64,000 bases of DNA from contig NC_081142.1 of NCBI RefSeq assembly GCF_958295425.1, forward strand, positions 13,791,821 through 13,855,820. The letters run 5' to 3'. The notes under the pieces were generated by a model. That model saw nothing but the letters and a program-made list of their open reading frames with translations. It had not been told where the DNA came from and ran no database searches. The position numbers and the translations under genes are program-made. Positions within the stretch are counted from its first letter, which is position 1; the number at the start of each line of letters is the position of its first letter. This DNA comes from Solea solea. Taxonomy: Eukaryota > Chordata > Actinopteri > Pleuronectiformes > Soleidae. Shown in pieces: positions 14,201-27,300 of this stretch.

Positions 14201-17200
14201 ATCATTTGAGGTTGAATGCACAAACGTGGGTCCACAAAAACGACCATGCTGAAGCCAACTCACTTTTTATAGAGCAGGATGGCGATGACGATGCAGATGA
14301 TGAAGACCACAGCCAGAACTGGGCCCACCACCCATATTAGTCCATCACCAGTCTCTATTGGCAGGGGGTCCACCACCAGCTCAGGAGTCATAACTGTGTC
14401 GGTATAAGGGCTGGTGGCAAACATTTTCTGAACACACAAAAACAATCACAAGACAGAATTTAGCTCTAAAAAAGTGAATACACAGACAGTATCTACACCT
14501 GGGTGCAGTCACTAACCAGCGAAAACTAATAATAATAATAAAAATATTATTATTATATTATATATTGAGTGAAGTGATCCAAAAAGAATCGTATTATATT
14601 CAGTGTATTAGCTTCAGATGAACAAATGTGAAGTCGAGCGCAAATACGTGAACAGAGCTAAATTAGGAAACCCACTCCATCAAAAAGAGCAAAAAGAAAC
14701 CGTGCTGAACTGGTAACTCACCCCGATGGTGGCATTGAGCTCAGCCAGCAGGAAGAAGACATACTCCTGGCCTGGTTCAAGAGGCTTGTTCTCACAGCTG
14801 CTGTGGCCGTGATCAGATCCCACTGTGAAGCTGGACGGCAGCTGCCTAAAGCAGGCTGTGATGAAGGGCTTCCTCTGGTCAAGCTGTGCCAACTGACGGC
14901 GCGAGCGTCGCTTTGGGGTCACCTCCCGTAACAGCTGAATTTAAGGGGAAAAAAAAGTGTTGTTGTTTATGCAGGGTGAGTTAAAAAGCTTCAGAGATGA
15001 TCACACACACAATATTTTGTCCCAATTAAGACAAAGTATTTTATTGATGAATGAAAAATAAAAAATTATTACTTTCATAGGCTGTTTCTTTTGAGACGGT
15101 TTGATCCACAAAAGTGTGCAAAGGCACAAACATGCAACCAAATTGAATAAACTCAGTGCTGGACAGGGTTGACAAACTATAGTAAAAAAAAAGTGTCCAC
15201 ACACCAGTTCTTGCTCCCAACAAAACTCTTTTTTCTTATAACACGAAATGTGACATCAAAATGTGTATTTATTTTATAAAAAAAGCAACTACTAAGAAGT
15301 TAATATAACATTAGTTTATTCAAAGTCCCACAAACCTGCCATCAATTGTCTAAAAGAAGAAGTCATGCTCTGCACATGTCCAGAACAAATTGGGTAATGA
15401 CATTTCCCACACAGCCCATTTCCTGTGTGCTTCATTAAGCCTGTGCCACTCATGAACTAGTGAAACGATCTTACCTCTTCCATGTCTGTTTCATCAGGGT
15501 TATTCAGGTTCTTAACAGTCCCAGACGTCTTCTTCAGTGGTACGACCACCACATAGAAATTCCTAAAAACACAGCAGTAAAAGTGACTTTTTGTTGATGT
15601 TGTGTGACAGTTTTTAATTCAAACGCGACCAAGAGGAAATGTTTGTGATAAGTGAACACTTGCAAGAGCTGTAGCAATAACCACAATCCCATTGAGATCT
15701 TGAGATCTCTCAAGGCTTAAATATTCCAACCCCGACCCATGTGCCAGACTCACTTGATATGATGGCTGTCGACCGGTGGGAAGGATATGGTGAGCATGTT
15801 GTCAGGCTCGGCAAAAATGTCCAACTTGGGTTTCTTGACCAGGATAAGTGGCGCGGTTCTGGCTACCACGCGATGTCTTGGCCCACCATCCATGCTTTCT
15901 TGGCAGGTCACCTTAAACTCATAAGTGGTGTTGTGCCTTAGTCCAGTGATGACGACCCTCATTTGCCTGGCATCCACGTCCATCTTCTGGCGGCTGTATT
16001 CAATCTAGAGTTTCATAAATGATAAAGTAGTTGAATTGAAAACAGGTAAAAGCAATAGATGGATGTGTAATTAATCCAATACGTCAAGAGGTTGTTGGCT
16101 GAATATACACGGAAAATAAAGGAAAGGAGTTAGAATGTTGCAATGAGTGTGATTGGAGAATCACACTCAGATTACACTGAAATATGCATATAGCAAATAT
16201 ATATAAAAAAAACTGCAGTCATGCAGTTATTTTCAATGCACGGCTGAAAGATGTGGTGTCGCTAACTTACCGTGCATTTGTATGGAGATCTGCTTTCGGA
16301 AAACTTCCATGCAAGAGCCACTGTGGACTTGGTGGCCCACTTGACAGTGAAATTCTTTGGGACATCTGTCGAGTGGACACATCGAAGAAACAAAAACGAC
16401 AACAACAAAAGGGTATGTTCAGTGAATGAAACATGGATAGAGACCAAGAAAGGAAAACCAAAAACCTTTAGCCCAAAAAAACAAAACAAAAACACTGCTG
16501 TTTCCCTGGAACATTCCTCTGGGTTGGAGAGTGAGTGAAAACGGTGAGCTGTGATTTGCTGTGAGAAGGGCAACACCATTGGTTAAGACACACATCACGT
16601 AAGACTCATGGATGACAAACCCATAGAGCACAAGGGTGCGCCAGCTGGCCGGCTATCGTCGGTAGTGCCAACCCTCCCCACTTCTGTCTTTAAACCCATG
16701 ACCACTTCGAGATTAACAACTGAACCATGTAGTCACAACTGTTCACACACCTCTACTGAGTGTGGGTTGGCACTCCCAACAAGCCGCCAAGCAGGCATAC
16801 AGACAGACCCAAAACACAGCATGCCAACAATCCTCAGCAGTGCATCTGGAGGATGCCATGCCACAAGCTGTCCCCTTAAGAGACAGAGGAAGAGGGGAAG
16901 GAGGAACTGGGAGATGAAGGGAGTTGGGAAGGGAGGTATATCTTAAAAGAACAATAAAATAAAAATAAAGAACCAAAATCAGCTTTACTCTAAAAAAAAT
17001 AAAATAATAGTCCAAACATAATCTTGGTGTGACTGGGTATGATTGAGGTCCTACCTTGTTTGAAAACTGGGGATGTGAGATGACATTAGCTGCGTGAGTA
17101 TGCTTGGCACATGGCTGCAAAGGTGACTGACAGGAGTGTCTGATCAAACAGCACTTACCTTGAACTCATATGCTGATCCCCTCTTTCTCAAAATGACTGA

Positions 17201-20200
17201 CTATAAGTTACTGACTTACGTATTACCTTAATTGGGAAGTGAGTATCCCACGGCAAACACTTTCTATTCTTTTTTCTCTCTTTCTCGAGGACAAGTGAGG
17301 CTGGTTGAGGGAGGGGGTGTGGCAGTTTTCAATTCTGTGTTGTTGCACATGGTGTTTAGTCAAATTCCAACCCCCTGTCAACTGGGCTGGGAAAGAAACC
17401 GGCAAGTCCTACCTGCTGGATCAAAGGCCACGGTCCGATACTGGATAGGAGGGCTGTAGGGCCCTGGACCTACACTGGTGTGTGCACGAATTTTCACATC
17501 ATATGCTGAGTTCGGTTTGAGGCTGTTGAGCACGTAGCTGGACAGGTTGGGGGGCAAGTGCAGCTCCTGTGGTGCTCCTTTGGCACTAGTTTCTTTATAG
17601 GCCAAAGTGTATTCTGTGATTACACCGTTCCTCTCCGCCAGCACTGGTGGAGACCAGGACAGCTGCACAGAGCAGCATGTCACATTGGAGCCCTCGTTAA
17701 TTTGAGGGTATCCCCCTGGCATATTCTCAGGCACGTTGAGTTCCACAACAGCCTCTTCCCCAAAGCCCCCCTTGCTTTTGGCTGAGATTTTGAAGAGGTA
17801 TGTGGCACCCTGGTGAATGTTGCCCACAGAATACTGCCGCTCTTGGGGAGCAAACTCCAGTGTGGCCAAAGGAGAAACATCTCTGCGGCCAAACTGGAGC
17901 CGGTAACCCTGCAGGTCCATGCCATTGATCAGGTCTGGAGGGTCCCAGCGAACAACAGCTGACGTCTCCAAGTCCTGAGCCACTGACAAGTAGGGAGGAC
18001 CCGGCACTGTACGGAGAGAACATAAAACAAATCTTAAGCTTCTGTGCTTTTCCACTTAAATGAGAACATGTATCTTTAATTGGACTTTAAGGCTTTAAAG
18101 TTTAACACAAAGATCTTGGTCACAACTGACAATTATTACGTTTCAAACAATCCATAATGTAATTTAATTGAACCAACAGCATGTTAACGAAAAACAATTT
18201 GATTTAAAAATCATGAAATGCAGTCTTTGTTCCTTCTAATATTACAGTGCAAAATGCTGCTCAGAGCCAAAGACGTTTTAGCTGAGTTTGCCAAGTTTAA
18301 GAAATACTGCAGTGACTTAATGTATACAATTTTAATGGTCTTCAGACAAAAAACACAAGGGTTTGAAGCATGGACTGACTATTGCCGCTGTTGCATAGAG
18401 CCTGAAACATTAAAGTATAAAACAGACAGCTTTATCATAACTGTCCTATTTTACTGCACAGTAAAAAATTCACAATATCAAAATAATCACATGGATAATA
18501 TTGGCAGTTCATAGGAAACACACTGACACTGAGAGTTTAAATTTCAGCCATTAATAATGAATTAGTTAACATTGTTATAAGAAGAGCCAGGTTGTGTTGA
18601 ATGGAGCTTTATGTGGAGGACCTTCAGAGCCTCTAAATTATTCAGTGATCACTATAACCCATAACCATTTCATGACAAATGTAAGATCCAGATAAAATCA
18701 TTTATGTACTGAAAGGCATCACTAAAACTTCAAACATACAACAGTTCCTCTTTTAGCCGTTAAGAGTAATTTCCTGTCGTAAAATAAATGATCTCCACTC
18801 GTGGTCCAGACACCATTTTTTAGATTGGCCCACTTTTACTTGTCTTACTGATGACACACATCTCAACTTAACCCTCATTTAAAGGCCTCATCGGTGTGAC
18901 AGAGGCAGCAGGAGCAGCAGCAGCAGTTACTGGATATGCTCACTTCTTAAGTTGAGTCGCTTCTCTCAGGAGATAGATTCTATCTTGACCGACTTTATTC
19001 TCAGAAACACAGGGCACCAGCAGGACAGCTAAGCGGTACAAAACAAATGAGTGGACATACTCACATTTGTAACATAAATATACAAGTATACTCAATCACA
19101 AATGCCCATGTTATTTTTGTTATTTTTAACTGGCTGGATGAAAAATGCAGCCAATACAACAATGAAGTTTCTTCAGTCAACTGTTTGATGCCTTGTTGTA
19201 AGGTTGTGAGACCACTAGTACCAACTGAAGTCCCATTTTAGTCGGACTAAGACAATAATTCAGTTTTCTTAATGTCATGTAAACACGTTAGTCTGACTAA
19301 AATTGAGCTAGTCTCAGTCGGACTAACATACCTGGATAATGCGATACATAGTCTGATTACTCCTGCATGTATACGCTTATTCGAACTGGAGTCCGACTTG
19401 GCGTCCTGCGCATGCACCAAACAGATGACAATACTGTATTGACTGTGGTTCCTCTGACAACACAGCAACCACGAGAGCCATGCTCCATCAAATTTGTATC
19501 ACATTAACATAACATACAGAACCACACCACGATCCATCTCACCGTCCGCTGTTTGTTTTTCTGAGACGTAAAGGTCAACAGGAAAGTGATTCAATACGCA
19601 CTAGCTTATAGAGACCTATGGTGACCTACACCACCTATGGAGGTGGAGTCAGACCGTACCCGGCCAATAAATCAATTTTCTCCTCCACATGTATACTCAG
19701 ACTCTGCAGATTGTCCAGTTGCCTCTCTTAGTCCGACTACGGCCTTAGCTCGATACGACCATGCATGTAAATGTACTGGGAAAAAAAAAGCTGACAAGCT
19801 GGGTCGGCATCAAATTGGACACTTTTCTCAGCATGAATCAAAAATGCTGGAAAAAGCTCATTGCAAATCATTACCTCTTCTTTACTGTGCAACTTTAGTT
19901 AGATTTCCACAAAACACGGATACATTTCCCTTCTTCGTGTCTGTAGTGTGTATGTGTGAGTGTGTGTGCACATAATGGACGATGTGGACGGACATGTTTG
20001 TGATTACAGTAATGCTATGGAGCTTTGCAGCCAGTCCGGCTCCTACATCCCAATTCCAGCTGCACACAGAGCTGTTTGGCTTGTTGCCCAGTATGGACTT
20101 AAAGTAATTTGGAGAAAGCTAACATTAGTCTACAGCAACAGTACTCCCTCTTGGTGGAATAGTATAATTGCGCATGTGTGTATTTTTTTTTGGTACATGT

Positions 20201-21267
20201 TCCAACATACGGGATACATTTTTTTTTTTGTCCTATTACACACAAAACAGGAACACACACACACACACACGCACACACACGCACGCACACACAAGGCAAT
20301 CCACTCTACACAGCCTCACTCCTCTGCACATATTATTCATTCCTGTCTGCTTAATGGTTCTTTCTGACGACTGTTGCTGGAGGAAGACGGGGGTGGCTGG
20401 CTAGATGGTGGCCAGTCAGCTGAGCCTTTGTCGGTAATAAAAAGGCAGGTGGGGGTGGGGGTTAGTATGAGACGAATGCTCCTCACATACATACTATAGC
20501 TCAGCTTGGTGTCATTTAAAAAAAAAAAAGAAAAACCACTCTGCTTCTATATTCACCACTAATCAAGGAAACACAGTCAGAGATAATGCTCCAGTGATAA
20601 GTCTGAAACAGCGCTTGTGTGTGTGTGTGTGTGTGTGTGTGTGGGCCACCAAATGTTACAGCCTTTGTATTCATGAAATTGCACAATTTGTACATAGAGA
20701 AAAAAAGTGGCCTACTGCACTCTGGGGAGGGGGTAACATGACAATTGCTCCAGCGGATTGATGATGGAAGGAGGTGGGACTCAGGACTTCATGGCGTGCA
20801 CAGCATGTGTGTATGTGTTTTTTTTTGTTGTTTTTTTTTGTGGGGGGGGGAGAAAATGAGGGCATGTGAATAAGGGATGATGAAGGTGACAGGGGACAAG
20901 GAGCAATCTGCCACAGAAAGGGCCAAAGTTCTTGTACACCCTGATTGTTCCTCTCCTCCTCTCAATATTAATTTCTTTCCACCATACACTCTCCCTTTTA
21001 CCCCCCGCCCCCCCCCCCCCCCATGTCCATTTCAGGGTCGATCCCAGCTCAATCCCTCTTTGTGGGTCTCCTAGCACGCTTCCCATCAGGCTACAGTATT
21101 AAAAGCCTCCTGTTGACACTCAGCCTGATTGAGAAGGGGCAATCAAGTTACCTTCTCATTTCCTCTCTTGTGCATGCCAGGCATGTGTACACACACCAGC
21201 ATGCATACAAATAAACACATTACCTTTGTATTATCCGCGTGAAACAAGGTGGATTTACAGTGTATAT

Positions 21268-21303
<36 letters not shown>

Positions 21304-24300
21304 GCACTTTTAGATTAGTTTTCAGCATGGATATAGGTTTCTCTACTTTGCCGTGGCTTGACGACCAAAAAGATCTACTGATTCACTCGTGCAGCTAGAT
21401 AATGAATAATTAAATATTTAAGGAAATGGGTGCAATAGGTATTTTCTTTTTCTTTTTTTTATCCTTCACTGTGATGAATTTACACCTGTAATTGGTAGGG
21501 TAGAAAATGTCATGGAGTCAAATCCACGAAATTTTACATATTTAATTTGGGAGGCAAAAGCAATTAAAGGAGCGCGCATTAGAAGGAGAGAGAGGGGGGA
21601 GAGTAGGTAGAGAGAGGACCATTACATCAATGTTTTATTGGAGGATCAAAATCCTGATAAGGAAGTTACTTATCATGGGGTTCGGGGCCAATGTTTCAAG
21701 GCAGTTGTCTGCATTCAGCATAGAAATAAGCACCTAACCATTTGGAACACGCAAGCATGCATTATCCATCATCCTTTTACAGGATGCTGCAATCCCAATA
21801 AAATAATGCTATGTGGATGGCGATGTGCGTTTGTAAGCTGACAAGATGCTGCAAGGGCAAGGCAGGCGTAGTCCACTAATATCTACAATGCTCCTTTGAG
21901 AAGACTGTGAGTGAGTTCATTTAAAGCATCAACACTGACTTGCAATACCAGGAATGAATAATTCAACCACCTTAACATGGGTGCACAAACAAAACCTCCA
22001 CATATACTGTAACTTCACCTATCAACACCACCAAACACCTGCAAGCCTTGCATCATTACCCAACAGGACAGTGTAACTGACATCTTTCTTCATGACCTTC
22101 CATTGTTCTAAGATCTCCTTTTCCTGAGTCACAGGTTATATGTGGTAGATGCTATAGCATGCCATCGTTTGTTGAGGTTAGTTTTGCTTGTCGACGTTTG
22201 GAAAAGTTTGTCATAATACAGAGCTCATACATTTTTCACCTAAACTTGAACAATAACAAGAGGATAAAAAGTTTAGGGATTGCTTCACCTTTTAGCCATT
22301 TGAGAAACTTTTCAAGGGCCCAATTAGAAAGTATAACAACACTTGCAGACAGAAAGATTTGAATCTTTTGTCAATAAAGCCTCCTTTAGGGCCCCCTCAC
22401 ATACTTCCCCTCTCATTGGCCATTCTTGTTCCTCAAAGAAAGAGTTTGGAAAGTATGAAGAAAGGCACTTTTCAAACCTGGCTTCCATTCAGTAAACAAA
22501 CAGTTCCAGCTCAAGAATAAAAGTTGTTTGTCACTGACTTACAAATAGGTGTGCAGTTCTACTTGTTTTTGTATCCTTAAAGAAAAAAGAAAAAAGAAAA
22601 TCTATCCTGAGATGGATTCTTCTGGCTGCTTTCTGATACCCCTAACCACCAGAAAGACTTGTCTTCGAAACGTCTGTGATAAGACTAGACATGGCCATTG
22701 ACGTGAACTGAAAACATCTTTTGTTATGATGCTCTTTATTTATGTCACTGTTCGCGCCATTATGTTTTCAAAAGGGGGTTCACAAGGCGGAAGACAGTTG
22801 CTGCTTCTGAATGTGTTTTTGTGTGAATGTTTTTTTTTTGTGCTTCTAAAAAGTAAATAGAGGAATTAATGTGGCTGAATATGTCTTTCATTTTTAAATT
22901 GCATGGTTAAAACTGTGTTGAAAGGATGAGATCCATGTCGGAATGTAATAATAATGATGTATGAATAGTCAAAACCAACTAAAAAATGTTAGCCGGAAAA
23001 TGGCGACTACTATTACTACTCCTAATAATATAATAATATTCTTTTTGGGGACTGTGGACACTGTGGTTAGCACTGGTGCCTCTCAGCGAAAGGGTTCCCG
23101 GTTTCAATCTTGGTTTAACACAGGCTGGCTTCTGTGTGGACTTTGCTATGTGGGTTTTCTCCGGGTCATCCAGCTTCCTCCCACCATCCAGAGACATGCA
23201 GATTGGGGTTGGGTTAAGATGAGAATCAAAATGGCTTGAAATAGTAAAAGTTGTGTTTGTGAATTTATCTGTGCTGATCATGTGATAGGCTGAGGATAAA
23301 AGACAGAAAATGCGAATGAATGAGTGAATAAAAACTATGAGTAACAAAGGCTTTTTTGGCCAGTACATTAATAGCAGTCCCATATAAGACTGTTGTGTGA
23401 GCTATATGATTTTTTTTTGTGGCAACACTGTTTTCACTGCCAAACACAGATCTCAGGAAATTCATCATTATTTTAAAGAAATCCCAAAATAACTAAGAGT
23501 CCTGTAGGCTACCCTGACATCTCATGGAGCGAAGGCAACCGCTTTACCTCTGGAGAAAAATAATGCTGCTGAGGTTTACCTTCACCCCACCTCTAACCCT
23601 TTTCTATTTATCTTTCCTCTATGGCACCAACCATTTCTTTTCACTTCAATAACAAAAAAAAAGGGGGAGGCTTTCCATCCGAGGGGCAGACTGAAAGCAC
23701 TGGACTGGCATATCAGTCAGCTGTGCCTGACAGGAGGATGGAGAGTGACAGCATTCACTCAAGCCCCTTTGGCAGTGTCACACTACCTGACACCTGTAAC
23801 ACACACACATCTGTGAGCGGGGACGGGAGCGATGAGGAACCCACAAGCAAGGGTCCTAGTATACGCTGCCTTCATTGCAGCATGGACAAAATAGATCATG
23901 TGTTCTTGTACTGACCTGCCCCCTTTGTCACCACCAGCTTGGGTTTGCTCCGGGCTCCATCACCTTTGGTGGTGTATGCTGCCACCGTGATGGAGTACAT
24001 GGTGTCCGGCTTGAGTCCTCCAATGACCATTTCCTGTGGAAAAAAAACAGGGAATCGACAGAAAAGGCAAAATGTGACTTCAATTTTTGACAAGTTGACC
24101 CCATTTAATGCAGCTCAAACTGCCAGAATGTTAATCAGAGTGAAACGTCTCCTGGTTGCCAATATTAATTCCAATGGGCGAATCCCTAGAGGTGGAGGAG
24201 GGACATTATAGATGTAAATGGAAAGTCTCTCCCCCTTCTAATTTCTTTAGCAATATTCCAATCAACAACTTAACTTTTTGATAAATGTATGCTGAATACA

Positions 24301-27300
24301 TTCTAAACCATTCGCTTGGCGGTTTCTAACCTCAGCCATTAAGTTACCTTGAGTCCTCTTCAAAGAGAGGCTTCCAATCAATTCTAATGAATCTTTCAAA
24401 GGAGCAGGTTTGAATGAACGCAGAATGTGGTTTTTAACAGGCTGGTTGGCAGAGTGATGGGAGAGGTCAATAAAGGTAAATGAGGCATAAGTACTGTTTT
24501 GCACTTGAGATGGCATTCACGTAATGCAGTCAGACTGAGGTTTCACATCTGGGTTCAGAATGAGTGCACTCTTTGTTGCAAAAAAACAACAACAACAACA
24601 ACAACAACCCCAACAACAAAAAAAAAACGAAAGTGCAGTTAGCAAAGAGCATCAGAATGAGATGCCTCAGTATCTTTATACACACGATACAGAAAAAGTC
24701 AAAACAAACCCATGGCATAACAGTAATTCTAAGGTACCACACGGAAAAAAAATTAAATAAAAAGATTTAAAAATCATACACACACACAAAAGAAAACAAC
24801 AACCACCACAAGACAAAACATACTCTATCAGCACACAGCACGACAAAAGGAGAATTTGCATTCCAAGCACATTGCCCAGTGGATATTGCATCAACCCCAA
24901 TTATGTAGAAGCTGGACGGGAATTTTGTCAAGGTTTTTTTTTTCTTAGTGGTAAGGTAGTATCGAGGTTAGCCGGCCAGCCAGACAGCTGAGGTGAAACC
25001 TCTAAGCCACTCTGCTCTACTGAATAAAAGACTGGAGGGTCTGCGTACTCTGTAAATCCGAGCAGGTTGATGCAATGCCCGCTGTACAGGCCTTCAGATA
25101 CACAAAGCACTCGGGTGAAAACTTCGTACTCACATATTCAGCGGTATCGTCCGTTTCCCACTAACCCCCCCGCCAAAGAGGAGAGTGCAGGAGAGAAAGC
25201 AATGTTTTTTTTTTTTTTTTTAAAAACAGAGAGAGAAAAGAAAGGGAAAGAAATCGTATTATGAGAGAAAGAGAGGCATCAGAGGTTCGGGCGCAGAGCG
25301 TTGCTATCAGAAATAGGTCAGTGGTTTGGTGAGGTAAGGAGAAAGGAGTAGCTGCTGAAGTATTAAGGAGCAGTTGAAACAAGGCTGAGAGATGGAAAGG
25401 ACTGGCTGTGGGGCCTGGATGTTACTAACCATGTCACTATGCAAGATAATGATAAGCTGTACCAGTATTAACTCAGACACTTGACATTCAGGGGTTCAAG
25501 ATGAATTGTTTTTTCAAAAATACGAACACAATAGACAACTTGAATTACATTTTGCCTGGCACTCGTAGATGCATAGCAGATTTGGATCTTATAATTAAGT
25601 ATCTAAAGTAACTTCTTACAATGCCAGTTGTTTAGGCTCATTCTATACTTGACTTTGTGCGTCAGCTGAATGCCAGACATGTAAACGTGATGCTGGCGGC
25701 GTTTGTCTTGAACGCTTTCCTTTATTGACTTGTAAGAAATAGATTTTTATTCATTCTCCCAAAATGTAGCGCTGCATTTTTTTCTTTCTTTCCCTGTGTT
25801 GTTTACCCTATTGCTTCAAGGCTATAATTTAATGATTGCTGCTGTGCACAACAGTCCCACTTTGGCAGGATTCGTCTACCACTGTGTTGTCAGTTTTGCA
25901 AGTTGTGTAAAAAAAAGAGAAGAAAGAAAGAAGGCCATTACAGAGGGCTCCATTACAATTCCAGCTGTCAGCGGGGGATGATTTTTGGTGAAATGTTTTC
26001 ATGCCAATTTTACTTTACAAGCCCCAGGCACAGCAAACTATAATCAGGGTTTTCTTTGAATATCTGCATCTTATACAAGCAGACAATCAGAAATTCCATG
26101 GTGGATGTTGCCATAAAGCAGTGGTCTACATAGTTTTAATAAAAGCGAAGGAGGAAGAAAAGGGGGGGGTCTCGATGATTGAAGGTTTGATTACAGTTTT
26201 TGTTGTGTGCTGAGGGGAGAGGAAATGACAGCAATACTGCAATATTTGCACAGCCACAGCAGGGTAGGTGGTTTATTTCTTTCTTTCTTTCTTTTTTTAA
26301 AAATTTTAAATCATTACCTGTATTAGATTCAAGGGCTGACGTGGACTATATGTGATTTAACGTAGGCTAAATCTCCATTGACACATTTTAGGAGAGCGCT
26401 CTGTGGTCGGGGTTTACATTTTGTGAAGCATGAGTAAACTGTGAGATCCTCATACCTGGGCATCAGCCAGCATGACGTCCTTGATGAGGGGCAGGCCCCT
26501 CGACTCGCCATTTTCCACCCGCACATAGTGAACCTGGTAGCCACGGATCTGACCGTGCTGCTTGCCAGGCGTCAAGGAGCGCCACATCACCTTTAGCGCC
26601 GTGGAGTTGAGGACCTCCACCTCCACCCGCCTTGGAGGAGCCCCCGGAACTATGGGTGACAAGACAGAGACTTAAAATCCAGCACTGAAACACACAAAAC
26701 ATTGTCTGACAAACACAAAAAAGAGACATACTGACACAGAATCAATGAGATATACTGGGAAAAAAAAAGGCTAGAATTATTATAGTACTATATCCACACA
26801 ACACACACACACCAATACTATCTCCCCCCCATCTGCTCTACCTTTTTTTTTTTTTTTTTCTCAATATGTGTCAGCCATGTCAGTCTGTCATCACTGGCAT
26901 CTCATCCCTCAGTCGTGAGGGCAGGTCTTTGCCTTCAGGCCTGTTTGATGTGCCATGGACTGGCTTTGTCAAAGAAAGATGTGCCGGTAATAAAACCCTT
27001 CCACTTAACTGGCCCCCACTTGCTCCTACACAAACACTTCAACCCTGTCCTCCCTAAATCAGGACCCCATTTCCCCAGGATCATCACCAATCTTGTTTAC
27101 AGCCAAAATCGTTCCTGCCTTTTAGCCATTGCTCTTATTTCTTTATCTACACAATTTTATCGCGACGACAGTGGGAAATTTACTACAGCTTTACGGTGTC
27201 TTTTAAATGAGGAATAGTGAGAATTTAAGCTCATTGTACATCAGTGGCAACAAAAGCATAAAATGGCACTGTAACCCGCCGGTGAATCAGATGTTCTGTG

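Larger units (their letters stand above)
12822..14263. other. intron of ptprs upstream of meD
   Basis: A 1442-bp intron between the transmembrane exon and meD. It has a purine-rich (GAGGA)n stretch near 12885-12915 and a TG-rich tract near 13076-13125. The meD acceptor region at its 3' end carries TTGCTTTCTC. No further coding sequence is seen. Confidence 0.85.
18007..23915. other. intron of ptprs, 5.9 kb, repeat-rich
   Basis: This intron holds a MITE-like element (about 19225-19790), CA and TG microsatellites (20252, 20616), a C-rich run (21001-21022), an AT microsatellite (21263) and a tRNA-derived SINE (about 23047-23335). No coding exon is recognised. Confidence 0.85.

Noticed and set aside
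23047..23120. A tRNA gene
   Set aside because: A-box- and B-box-like motifs are present but degenerate, and the sequence continues into the body of a SINE. It is not a functional tRNA.
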